This document shows positions 1-8,272 of a stretch of 64,000 nt of DNA, piece after piece. The first letter of the stretch is position 1; every line of letters starts with the position of its first letter. Made by a program: the position numbers and the translations under genes. The notes under the pieces are model-generated. The model ran no database searches, had not been told where the DNA came from, and saw only the letters and a list, made by a program, of their open reading frames with translations. The DNA is taken from positions 558,001 to 622,000 of the forward strand of contig BPJP01000002.1 in NCBI GenBank assembly GCA_026004675.1, read 5' to 3'. This DNA comes from Gemmatales bacterium. GTDB taxonomy: Bacteria > Planctomycetota > Planctomycetia > Gemmatales > Gemmataceae.

Positions 1-761
1 GTCATGTAATGTTTATAGGTGATTCCGGGCCGGAGATTGAACGTACCGGCCCCTAGCCGCATCGGATAGGGAAATTCCACCGAGGAGGCTCCGCCGGTCG
101 GGATGCTCGTCAGCCGGTCAATATCGCCAGTCGGCACACTGAAACCGAGATTGACGATCACGTCGTCCTGATCGGTTTTGTGCACCCGCCACAAAGCACC
201 AAAAGCCATATCCCCGAATCCCGAATTCGTAGTCGTGAAAGGAAGCCCGGCCAGGGGAGCATTGGGCGGAAAAGGTGTGTTGCGAATATGGTCCATCGTA
301 ACAACGGGAAACATCAACATCGTGTAGACGGTGACGTTGTCCGTCAATCCGTACATGAAATGGGCCATATGCATTTCCATCTGCATGTCGGTCGGAGTAG
401 CCAGGAAATTGGTTCCAAGCCCCTGCCCCACGGTCAGAGCCTGCGACGGCGTCAGGCGCCTGGTACCAAAGCGATTGCCATCCATGTACATATTGATGTA
501 CTTGTATTCGAACATCACCTCGCCTTTGTCATGGACATGATCTCCCAGCAAACCCGCAGGAGCATGTTTATCGGCGAAGTCGCGACGTTTTTCCCAAAAG
601 GAATCGGCCTCATCGTCGCTTGATTCGAACGACTCGAACGTCAGTTCGTTGTGGTTATCCGTTTGGACCAAGGCGGGAGGCTGCACATTGCCGTTCGTTC
701 CATCGGCCAGAGTCGGCGTTTGTCCACACGACAAAAGCATCAGGCAAAGGGGGTGAAGCAT
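1..761 (-). CDS. Outer-membrane transporter-like protein, C-terminus cut by window edge
   Basis: Reading the minus strand from ATG at 761 gives an open frame that runs off the left edge (253 codons visible). The start is preceded by a good AAAGGAG ribosome site. The first 20 residues (MLHPLCLMLLSCGQTPTLAD) look like a short export signal, possibly a poor lipobox around LLSC. The next part contains GDHVHDKGEVMFEYKY and many Met/His residues (PTDMQMEMHMAHFMYG), a style I know from the MetA/phenol-degradation-type outer-membrane beta-barrel 'transporter' family, often found near metal resistance genes. Family membership is from memory of the motif pattern; the transported substrate is unknown. 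The gene diverges from hpf. Confidence 0.6.
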   Translation of the reverse strand, partial: MLHPLCLMLLSCGQTPTLADGTNGNVQPPALVQTDNHNELTFESFESSDDEADSFWEKRRDFADKHAPAGLLGDHVHDKGEVMFEYKYINMYMDGNRFGTRRLTPSQALTVGQGLGTNFLATPTDMQMEMHMAHFMYGLTDNVTVYTMLMFPVVTMDHIRNTPFPPNAPLAGLPFTTTNSGFGDMAFGALWRVHKTDQDDVIVNLGFSVPTGDIDRLTSIPTGGASSVEFPYPMRLGAGTFNLRPGITYKHYM

Positions 762-1099
762 CCTTGCTCCTTTCTCGAAGAATCAGCGGTCGAACCTCCC
801 ACTCTGTATTTTCGGAGCATGGCCAGCCCATTGTGAGCGGTTTGCGATGTTCGAAAAGAAAGCCATATCCATTCGTATCGAAGGCCGCGTACAGGCCGCT
901 TTTGGGGATTTTCCAAGTGGTATGGGTCGTTGCGTTCGCCGCTCGCCAGTGTCGGTCACGTTTGCTCAGTCGAACAGCGTTTTGTCGCCACCCATCTTCG
1001 GTTATTGAAGAAAGCTGGATTCACCACTACAATTGCAAGAATGCCGAAGCAGGATTGTGCACTCGGATAGCTGCTTGTCCATCCAGAGAGAGGATTGGC
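762..1099. other. Divergent intergenic region (338 bases)
   Basis: No convincing gene. It separates the minus-strand transporter from hpf. An open plus frame continues upstream of hpf through this gap, but its sequence has no protein-like character. It holds the hpf promoter candidate at 1005-1033. Confidence 0.5.
1005..1033 (+). promoter_or_regulatory. Sigma70-type promoter candidate for hpf-ptsN
   Basis: TTGAAG at 1005-1010, a 17-base spacer and TACAAT at 1028-1033. The predicted start of transcription near 1040 leaves a leader of about 60 bases before the hpf GTG start. Based on consensus matching only. Confidence 0.5.
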
Positions 1100-1444
1100 G
1101 TGGAAATCAAAATCTCCGCACGTCACGGCCAGTTGGCGGAAGAAACGCAGGACTTCATCCGGAAAAAGGCGGAAAAGCTTCTGCGATTGTTTGAGCGACT
1201 GACGTCGATCGAAGTGACGGTCGATTTGAAAGCCGAAGACAAACAGGTCGAGTTTTTGGTGTCGGCGGAACACAAGGAGTTCGTCGCTTCCGAGCGCAAT
1301 TCCGATATATTGGCAGCGGTGGATTTGGTTATGGCGAAATTGGAAGGCCAACTACGCCGCTACAAAGAACGAGTTCAAGACCATCGGCGGCGTCCGGCCA
1401 TGGGCGACGTGCCTGAACCGCCTTCCGAAGGAACGCGATCGTAA
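1100..1444 (+). CDS. hpf: Ribosome hibernation promoting factor, short form
   Basis: 114 residues if started at GTG 1100, which follows an AGAGAGG ribosome site; the frame stays open far upstream but that part is not protein-like. The product (VEIKISARHGQLAEETQDF...) has the beta-alpha-beta-beta-beta-alpha layout of the HPF/RaiA (S30AE) family, which binds the 30S subunit at the mRNA/tRNA channel and inactivates or dimerises ribosomes in stationary phase. The length fits the short form without the dimerising C-terminal domain, although the last 20 residues are an uncharacterised Pro/Glu-rich tail. It sits 58 bases before ptsN, echoing the rpoN-hpf-ptsN order of proteobacteria; rpoN itself is not seen. 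Confidence 0.88.
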   Translation: MEIKISARHGQLAEETQDFIRKKAEKLLRLFERLTSIEVTVDLKAEDKQVEFLVSAEHKEFVASERNSDILAAVDLVMAKLEGQLRRYKERVQDHRRRPAMGDVPEPPSEGTRS

Positions 1445-1502
1445 GCAGCATTAGGCAGCGCCGAAGAACACAATTCGCCCAGGGGTAGCGAGGGAGACTG
1501 GT

Positions 1503-1970
1503 ATGCGAATGTCGGACTTTGTCGTTCGTGAAGCGATTATTCCGGAGCTGGCGGCGACAAGCAAGGAAGGTGTCATTCGGGAACTGATTGAAAGCCTGCA
1601 CAAGGCAGGCTATTTCAAAGGCGGCGACCTGGAAGATCTGGTCAAAGCTGTCATGAAGCGTGAGATGCTCGGTTCAACGGGCATAGGGCACGGCGTCGCT
1701 ATCCCTCATACCAAGCACAGCTTTGCGGATCGGCTTATCGGTACCGTGGGCATCTCCCGAACCGGCGTCGCTTTTGACAGCCTGGACGGTGAACCAGTCT
1801 ATGTTTTTGTGTTGCTAATCTCTCCTCAAGACCGTCCTGGCGACCACCTGCGTGCCCTCGAAAACGTCTCGAGAAGCCTGCGCGACGACAATTTTGTGCG
1901 TTCCCTGCGAAAAGCCACGACGCGCGAAGCGATTTGGAACCTTCTCGAAGACTTGAATCAAACCACGTAG
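1503..1970 (+). CDS. ptsN: PTS IIA component, nitrogen-regulatory type
   Basis: 155 residues, the usual length of a stand-alone EIIA-Ntr/fructose-type IIA domain. The phosphorylated histidine is His69 in GIGHGVAIPHTKH. The start follows AGGGAG with good spacing. The protein accepts phosphate from HPr; in the Ntr-type system it works as a regulator rather than in sugar import, and no IIB or IIC permease is encoded nearby, which supports a regulatory role. It is followed after about 90 bases by the HPr gene and then by EI, so the whole chain EI-HPr-IIA is encoded here in one direction. Confidence 0.9.
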   Translation: MRMSDFVVREAIIPELAATSKEGVIRELIESLHKAGYFKGGDLEDLVKAVMKREMLGSTGIGHGVAIPHTKHSFADRLIGTVGISRTGVAFDSLDGEPVYVFVLLISPQDRPGDHLRALENVSRSLRDDNFVRSLRKATTREAIWNLLEDLNQTT

Positions 1971-2062
1971 CTTATTGCGAGGTTCGGCTTGGACGAACAG
2001 GGCAACCGAGCCCGAGGCAAGGAATAACAGGGAAGAACCGATCTTCGGCCGAGAGATTGTTG

Positions 2063-2440
2063 ATGAAGGATTCCCGTGCAACTCCGTTGTCGAACGTGTC
2101 AGGAATGAGCAGCCAGCGGCTAACGCGGCGAGTGGCGATTGCCAATCCGGAAGGTTTTCACCTTCGGCCGCAGAGAATGTTCGTTGAATGCGCAAGAAAA
2201 TACCCCAATTGTACGGTTACACTAAGCCTGAACGAAAAACGGGTCAACGGAAAGGACCTGTTCGATTTGATGTTGCTATCGGTAAACAAGGGGACTGAAT
2301 TAACACTCGAAGTGACCGGACCCGAGGCCCAGGCGGCAATTGAAGAATTGGCGGCGATTTTGGCGGCCGAATCGCTCGACGACGGCACCACCGAACCGCC
2401 TTCTGCCGAAAAAGGGTTGATTCCGACGGGCGTCGCATAA
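2063..2440 (+). CDS. ptsH: HPr-like phosphocarrier protein
   Basis: 125 residues from ATG 2063 (GAGAG upstream); an internal ATG at 2105 would give a protein nearer the usual HPr length, and the choice is uncertain. The phosphorylation site is the His of NPEGFHLRPQ (His33 in this numbering). The regulatory region reads VNGKDLFDL, which lines up with AKSLFKL of E. coli HPr, so the position of Ser46 carries Asp65. The C-terminus extends about 20 residues past the HPr fold (DDGTTEPPSAEK). It should transfer phosphate from EI to the IIA protein encoded upstream. Confidence 0.82.
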   Translation: MKDSRATPLSNVSGMSSQRLTRRVAIANPEGFHLRPQRMFVECARKYPNCTVTLSLNEKRVNGKDLFDLMLLSVNKGTELTLEVTGPEAQAAIEELAAILAAESLDDGTTEPPSAEKGLIPTGVA

Positions 2441-2491
2441 CTCCGCCTCGCTTTTCGTGCAGAGGGGAAGGTCAATCGTCATGTAAGACGC

Positions 2492-4233
2492 ATGGAAATC
2501 AAACGTGGCATTCCAGTTTCGCCGGGAGTGGCCATTGGCCCGGCCTTGATGTTGGACGCCGAATCCTTCCGCGTTCCACGTCGTGTCGTTGATGAAAGCA
2601 GGGTGAACGAAGAACTGCAACGGCTCGACAAAGCGCTGAAGGCCGCCGCTAGCGAAGCGCGCGAGAAACAAGCGGAAATCAGTGGCAAACTCGGTCCCCA
2701 TTATGGTGCGATCTTCGCCGTCCACGCCCAGATGATCGAAGACGACGGCTTGCGGGCGAAAATCGAAGAGGAAATCCGTGAGCATGCGCGATCGGCCGAG
2801 TATGCCGTCAGCCGCGTCATGAGGCAATACACCAAAAAATTCCTCGAAAGCGTCCAGCAAAGCGAGTTCTCCAGCCGCGCTGCCGACCTGTTCGACATCG
2901 AAAAACGCATCCTAAGCCATTTGCTCGGCCACCGCAGGGAACAGCTCAAACAACTCAAGGAACCAGTCATCGTCCTGGCTCACGATTTGACGCCCAGCGA
3001 AACCGCTGCCCCTCGACCCGAAAGTGGTTCTCGGCTTCGCTACCGAAGCCGGTGGCCGCGCCAGCCATACCGCCATCATGGCCGGGGCGCTCGAAATCCC
3101 TGCCGTCGTCGGCATCGGCAAGTTCATTACCGACGTTTCAGGCGGCGACCTCGTCATCGTCGACGGTACCCACGGCGAACTCATCCTCGATCCGGACCCG
3201 GACACCCTGAAATTCTACAAAAAGTCGCAATCCACTTTCAAAACGTTCGAAACTAGCCTCGTTCAGCTCCGCGACTTGCCTGCTGAAACGAAAGACGGCG
3301 TCCGCATCCTGCTGATGGGCAATATCGAGTTCCCCCAGGAAACTACCCATTGCCTCGAACGGGGCGCCGATGGTGTCGGACTCTACCGCACCGAGTTTCT
3401 CTACCTCGGACGACAAACCGATCCGACGGAGGAAGATCATTTCGCCGCGTACCGGCAAGTCGTCGAAACCATGAAAGGCTTGCCTGTCGTCATCCGTACA
3501 CTTGATCTCGGCTCGGATAAATTCGCTACGGAAGATTACGGCGAACGCAATCCCTTCCTCGGACTGCGAAGCGTTCGCCTCTGTTTGCAGAATTTGACCT
3601 TGTTCAAAACGCAATTACGTGCCATCCTAAGAGCCAGTGCCTTTGGCAACGTGCGCATCATGTTCCCCATGATCAGCACGCTGCTCGAATTGCGCAAAAT
3701 GCAAAATGGTCCTCGCTGAAGTCAAAGAGGACCTCGAAGAGGAGGGGATCGCCTTTAACAAAAACATCCCGGTGGGAACAATGATCGAAGTCCCATCGGC
3801 AGCGATCATGGCAGAACAGCTGGCCAAGGAGGTGGATTTCTTTTCCATCGGCACGAACGACCTGATTCAATATACGCTGGCCGCGGACCGCACCAATGAG
3901 AACGTCGCCACCCTTTACAATCCAGGCGACCCGGCCGTCTTGCGGTTGATCTCGATGATCGTCCAAGCCGCCCAGAAACATAATATCGAAGTCAACGTTT
4001 GCGGCGAAATGAGCGCCGAACCAATATATACCTTGCTGCTTCTTGGCTTGGGATTGCGTCAATTGAGTGTGACCCCCTACAGTATTCCGGAAATCAAGAA
4101 GATCATTCGCTCGATCACGCTGGCGGAAGCAGAAGAAACTGCCCGTGAAGCCCTGAGGCTCGAATCGGCACGCGATGTGAACAACTATTTGTTGCAACAA
4201 AGCCGGCGCTTTCTTCCCGAGGTGCTGGATTGA
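2492..4233 (+). pseudogene. ptsI: PTS enzyme I (phosphoenolpyruvate-protein phosphotransferase), frameshifted twice
   Basis: The protein is spread over three frames. 2492 to about 3009 gives the N-terminal domain (MEIKRGIPVSPGVAIGPAL). After one extra C in the CCCC run at 3009-3012 the frame moves and gives the phosphohistidine segment GGRASHTAIMAGALEIPAVVG and GADGVGLYRTEFLYL. After one extra A in AAAA at 3696-3699 it moves again and gives VDFFSIGTNDLIQYTLAADR and NVCGEMSAEP of the PEP-binding barrel. Removing the two bases restores about 579 residues, the normal length of EI (about 575), with all signature motifs intact. That makes a sequencing or assembly error at least as likely as a true loss. 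EI starts the PEP-HPr-IIA phosphorelay. Confidence 0.85.
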
Positions 4234-4507
4234 AACACGACATCCGGTGACGCAGCAGGTAACAGCAATCAACCGCCTGATGCCCATACCGGACTTGGGT
4301 ATTGACAATTACATTCAGAGGCGCCGCGGTGCCTAAGGAACAAGCTCAGGCTCCAAATTCCCGGCGGATCCAACCGTTTCTAATTCGGGTTTTTGGCGCC
4401 CGACCTTTTTCTCCTCGAGGAGCGGCTGCCACCAACAGAGGCGAGTTCGCCAAGCCAACACGCCACGACCGTCCCTACCAAGGCCGAGGCGGCGAACTCC
4501 GGCAGGT

Positions 4508-5140
4508 ATGGCCAAGACAAAATTCCGAATTCGATTCCAAAAAACCGGCGAGCTACGTTTGATCAGCCACCATGACCTCATGCGCTGCTTCGAACGAATG
4601 CTTCGCCGCGCTGCGCTTCCCTTCGCCTCCACCAATGGATACCACCCCCAGCCAAGGCTGGTCTTCGCCCTTTCGCTCGGTTTAGGCATCGAAGGTTATG
4701 ACGAAGTCGTCGACCTCGAACTGGAGGCTCCCCTCCCCGAACGCGAAGTCTTCAGCCGACTGGCGAACCAGGCGCCTGAAGGACTAAAGATTCTTTCCGT
4801 GCGTGCCGTCCACGACTCGTCGGCGCCGCAAGTCTCCAAAGCCTGCTACGAAATCATCGTCCCGACGGAACGCCAGTGCGAAACCATCCAGCGGATCGAT
4901 AAACTTCTGGCCGCCGAACACGTCTGGATCAAGCGAGACAAGCCCAAACCACGCGAGATCGACATCCGCCCTTTTATTGATGACCTCCGCCTGACAGCGA
5001 ACAAGCTGGTGATGCGGCTGCGCATGACGCCCGAGGGCAGCGCTCGCCCACTCGAAATCCTGCAAATCCTCCAGCTCGACGACTTGATTGCCGCAGGAGG
5101 CGTCTTGCAGCGCACAGCGCTCGAATTACACGAAACATGA
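4508..5140 (+). CDS. DUF2344 protein, radical SAM-associated (TIGR03936 family)
   Basis: 210 residues. The opening KFRIRFQKTGELRLISHHDLMRCFERMLRRAALPFASTNGYHPQPRL is characteristic of the DUF2344 family, which is found fused to or beside a TIGR03960-type radical SAM protein. The radical SAM partner is not in this window. The gene ends 21 bases before the RNase E/G gene and runs in the same direction; that pairing is common in many bacteria. The reaction is not established. The ribosome site is weak (CAGG). Confidence 0.85.
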   Translation: MAKTKFRIRFQKTGELRLISHHDLMRCFERMLRRAALPFASTNGYHPQPRLVFALSLGLGIEGYDEVVDLELEAPLPEREVFSRLANQAPEGLKILSVRAVHDSSAPQVSKACYEIIVPTERQCETIQRIDKLLAAEHVWIKRDKPKPREIDIRPFIDDLRLTANKLVMRLRMTPEGSARPLEILQILQLDDLIAAGGVLQRTALELHET

Positions 5141-5161
5141 CATTCCGGAGAGGACTTTTTC

Positions 5162-7360
5162 ATGAAAAAGGAAATGCTGATCAATGTGCTCCAACCAGAA
5201 GAATGTCGAATCGCCATCGTCGAAGACGGTGTCCTCGAAGAACTTTACGTCGAACGCACAGCACACGAAAGTTACGTCGGCAATATCTACAAAGGACGAA
5301 TTGTCAACATCGAACCGAGCATCCAGGCAGCCTTTGTCGATTTCGGTGTCGGTCGGAACGGCTTTTTGCACGTTTCGGATGTGGAACCTGCCTACTATCG
5401 ACATCTTCTCGAACCCCAACAACAACAGCCGTCCAGACAAGGAGGCAATAGAAAGCGAAAGCGAACCAACCAAGCCGCCAACCAAGGCGAAACCTCACCG
5501 ACTGCTACTTTGCAGCCTGCCGAAGCCGAAGTGGAGCCGGTTGTCGGAGCCGAACTGGAAGTAACCGATTTCGAAGAACACGAATTTCACGACGAGATCG
5601 AAAACAACGACGAGCCAACCGATGCTACGACGCACTCCGCGGCGTGGGAGGAACAACATGATGCTGACCTGGTGACCGATTCGGAAACCGACGAAGAAAA
5701 AGCCTCGGTCGAGCACGAAACGCCTTCACAAGCTGAATCCGAAGAGGGCAACGGATTTCAAAGCGGGTCGGAGACGCAAGAGTATATGGATTCGGCCGAA
5801 CGACACAGCGAAGGAGACGGACAGGCCGAAGTGGTTGACGAAGAAATTTTCTTTCCTCGGGCAGCAGACGAAGAACACGATGAGCAGGCCGCGGCTGCCG
5901 ACGAAGCCGACGAAGAGGGAGTTGCCGACGCTAACGAAGAACCGGCTTTAGACGACGTCGAGCCGGCGGAAACGGATTGGGAAGAAGAACCAGCCGCCGA
6001 AGTTCCTTCTCTTCCCGACAGACGACGGCGTCAACGCGCCAGCGGACGAAATCGCAACCGGCGCGGCCTCAGTCGCAATTCGCAAGCCCGCCCCAAACCA
6101 CTCATTCAAGACATCTTCAAGCGGGGGCAGGAAGTGTTGGTCCAGGTCATCAAAGAAGGACTCGGCACCAAAGGACCGACACTCAGCACCTATATCAGCA
6201 TTGCCGGCCGGTATCTCGTGTTGATGCCGGGGTTGAACCGCATCGGCGTGTCCCGCAAGATCACCGATGAAGAACAACGCCAACGCTTGCGTGCTATCCT
6301 CAATGAATTGCATCCGCCAAAAGGGTTGGGCTTCATCATCCGGACGGCCGGCCTCGATCGCACCAAGAAAGAACTGCAACGCGACTTGGCTTACCTCTCC
6401 CGTCTCTGGCAAGTCGTCGTCCGGCGCATTCGCAAACTGAAAGCGCCGGCCGAAATCTATCAGGAAAGCGACATGATCACCCGGACGATCCGCGACACCT
6501 TTTCCAGCGACATCGACACCATCTGGGTCGATGAACCAACCGCCTTCGAACATGCCCAGGAATTCCTCCAGATCGTCATGCCTCGTTACGCCTCGCGGAT
6601 CAAATTGTATTCCGACCCTGAACCGATCTTTCACCGCTGGGGCATCGAAAAAGACATTTCTCGAATTCAAGATCGCCATGTCCCCCTTCCTTTGGGAGGG
6701 TCCATCGTCATCGATCAGACGGAGGCTCTCGTTGCGATCGACGTCAACAGTGGCAACTTCAGGGCGGATAACAATGCGGAGGAGACTGCCTATCAAATGA
6801 ACCTGGCAGCAGCCAAGGAAATAGCCAGGCAACTACGACTTCGCGACCTGGGAGGCGTCATTGTCAATGACTTCATCGACATGCGCGAGGAAAAACACCG
6901 CCGAAGCGTTGAGCGTGCTTTGCGCGAAGCCGTCAAACGTGACCGAGCCCGCACCAAGATCCTGCGCATGTCGGCCTTCGGCATTATCGAGATGACGCGT
7001 CAACGCATTCGACCGTCGCTCAAACGCAGCGTCTACCACGATTGCCCTTATTGTGCTGGTACCGGACAGGTCAAAACCTGCGAGAGCATGAGCATCGACG
7101 TGATGCGCATGCTGCAACTGGCCGCCTATCAGAACAACGTCCACACCATCACCATCCGCGTGGCGGAAGATGTTGCCAGTTATTTGCTTAATCGCAAACG
7201 CAAGCAGATAAGCGACCTGGAACAGGCACGCAACATTCAGGTACAGATTCTCCCTGTTTTGGGTGCGCCGCCGGAAACCATGGAATTCCGCTGCACCGAT
7301 GCCAACAACAACGAGTTGAAAATCCTCGACGACGACGACATCAAGCCGCGGCGGCGCTGA
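5162..7360 (+). CDS. rng: Ribonuclease E/G with acidic insertion inside the S1 domain
   Basis: 732 residues; good ribosome site GAGAGGA. Residues 1-85 form the first half of the S1 RNA-binding domain (YVGNIYKGRIVNIEPSIQAA). About 230 residues of acidic, then basic, low-complexity sequence follow (85-315; RRRRQRASGRNRNRRG near the end), and the S1 fold then resumes with RGQEVLVQVIKEGLGTKGP. The catalytic half has AIDVNSGNF and VNDFIDM, which provide the metal-binding aspartates, and the Zn-link region has CPYCAGTG. The enzyme cleaves single-stranded AU-rich RNA in mRNA turnover and rRNA maturation. It converges with the Nudix gene. Confidence 0.92.
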   Translation: MKKEMLINVLQPEECRIAIVEDGVLEELYVERTAHESYVGNIYKGRIVNIEPSIQAAFVDFGVGRNGFLHVSDVEPAYYRHLLEPQQQQPSRQGGNRKRKRTNQAANQGETSPTATLQPAEAEVEPVVGAELEVTDFEEHEFHDEIENNDEPTDATTHSAAWEEQHDADLVTDSETDEEKASVEHETPSQAESEEGNGFQSGSETQEYMDSAERHSEGDGQAEVVDEEIFFPRAADEEHDEQAAAADEADEEGVADANEEPALDDVEPAETDWEEEPAAEVPSLPDRRRRQRASGRNRNRRGLSRNSQARPKPLIQDIFKRGQEVLVQVIKEGLGTKGPTLSTYISIAGRYLVLMPGLNRIGVSRKITDEEQRQRLRAILNELHPPKGLGFIIRTAGLDRTKKELQRDLAYLSRLWQVVVRRIRKLKAPAEIYQESDMITRTIRDTFSSDIDTIWVDEPTAFEHAQEFLQIVMPRYASRIKLYSDPEPIFHRWGIEKDISRIQDRHVPLPLGGSIVIDQTEALVAIDVNSGNFRADNNAEETAYQMNLAAAKEIARQLRLRDLGGVIVNDFIDMREEKHRRSVERALREAVKRDRARTKILRMSAFGIIEMTRQRIRPSLKRSVYHDCPYCAGTGQVKTCESMSIDVMRMLQLAAYQNNVHTITIRVAEDVASYLLNRKRKQISDLEQARNIQVQILPVLGAPPETMEFRCTDANNNELKILDDDDIKPRRR

Positions 7361-7370
7361 CCAGCCGCCG
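7349..7370. terminator. GC-rich hairpin between convergent genes
   Basis: CGGCGGC at 7349-7355 and GCCGCCG at 7364-7370 form a 7-base stem with an 8-base loop that contains the RNase E/G stop codon. No U-run follows on either strand, so it is a weak candidate for an intrinsic terminator. Confidence 0.3.
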
Positions 7371-7381
7371 CCGGCAATTCA

Positions 7382-7870
7382 TCAGACGAATTCGAAATGC
7401 CACGACACCGGCCGACCGTTGCTGTAGGGCATTACGCCGTGAAAACAGCGCAGCGGGTTGGCGAAAACCAGCGGCAGAAAATGACGATCCCCCTCCCACA
7501 AAGGCAATTCGAGAACTTTCTCCACGTCGACCCACTCAAGCGTCCCTTCGTCGTTTTCGCGACGCGGCTCGCCATGAAAACGGTCGATCCGAAAAATGAA
7601 TCCAAACCAGTCTTCCCCTCCTTTGCCGAACCCCGGCCAGCTGATCGTCCCGCCAAGACGCACCACGTCGCAATGCACCCCCGCTTCTTCCATGATTTCA
7701 CGGCGAATACCAGCTACGATGTGCTCGCCTGCTTCCAGCTTGCCTCCCAATCCGTTGTACTTGCCGTAATGAACGTCGTCCGGACGCTTGGCGCGATGGA
7801 TGAGCAGTACCTTTTTTTGGTCTGCCGACATCACATAACCCAGTGTCGCCAAAACAGGTTGGTAGGGCAT
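7382..7870 (-). CDS. Nudix hydrolase, MutT-like
   Basis: 162 residues. The Nudix box fits GX5EX7REUXEEXGU: GGKLEAGEHIVAGIRREIMEEAG at about residues 42-64, with all the metal-binding glutamates. The N-terminus ATLGYVMSADQKKVLLIHR and the later WVDVEKVLELPLWEGDRHFLPLVF resemble 8-oxo-dGTP diphosphatases of the MutT/NUDT1 type. It probably hydrolyses a nucleoside diphosphate-linked substrate; 8-oxo-dGTP is likely but not proven. No clear ribosome site precedes the ATG. It converges with RNase E/G. Confidence 0.87.
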   Translation of the reverse strand: MPYQPVLATLGYVMSADQKKVLLIHRAKRPDDVHYGKYNGLGGKLEAGEHIVAGIRREIMEEAGVHCDVVRLGGTISWPGFGKGGEDWFGFIFRIDRFHGEPRRENDEGTLEWVDVEKVLELPLWEGDRHFLPLVFANPLRCFHGVMPYSNGRPVSWHFEFV

Positions 7871-8272
7871 GATGCGAAAAGCCGCAGCGCTCGGCTATCT
7901 GACCAGGCATAAGTTATTGACCGTCAAGAAGATAAAGCCTACGTCATGCCGAATGCATATTCCTTAATTTCTGGTGACGGAGCCTTTATGGACGGCAATT
8001 CCATCACAATCCTGCCAACAGAGCAAGGCAAATCACCTTCTTGTCCCGACTGCGCCAATTCAACCCGGTCTTCACGCAGAGCCGGAAGACGCGAGAGTCA
8101 CTCATTGCGCTGAAATTATAACGTTCGCCTGAATCACCGTTTGGTGACGGTGCTTGCTCATTAGAACCACCGTCAGTTGACGGTCGCTTAAGCTGCGCTA
8201 AGTGCTGGTGGCCAAGCGAAGAGAGGCAAGAAAAGACTCGGACCACATTTTGAGGGAGGGCTCGAATCGCTG
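7871..8272. other. Intergenic region with two 16-base repeats (402 bases)
   Basis: No gene is supported. It lies upstream of the Nudix gene and downstream of the WD40 gene, both on the minus strand. The only structure I see is the pair of ACCGT-N6-ACGGT repeats at 8136 and 8169. Confidence 0.5.
8136..8184 (+). repeat. Two copies of the ACCGT-N6-ACGGT repeat
   Basis: Copies at 8136-8151 (ACCGTTTGGTGACGGT) and 8169-8184 (ACCGTCAGTTGACGGT), 33 bases apart start to start and in the same orientation. Each has 5-base inverted arms and a polar centre ending in TG. The same element occurs six times at 59047-59283. It is too short and irregular for a CRISPR array. Confidence 0.85.

Noticed and set aside
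3000..3030. Programmed frameshifting to join the ptsI frames
   Set aside because: Neither shift site has a slippery heptamer with a downstream structure that I can see, and two separate shifts in one EI would be unprecedented. Indels are simpler.
4302..4562. Short plus-strand frame between ptsI and the DUF2344 gene
   Set aside because: No ribosome site or recognisable pattern, and it overlaps the DUF2344 start.
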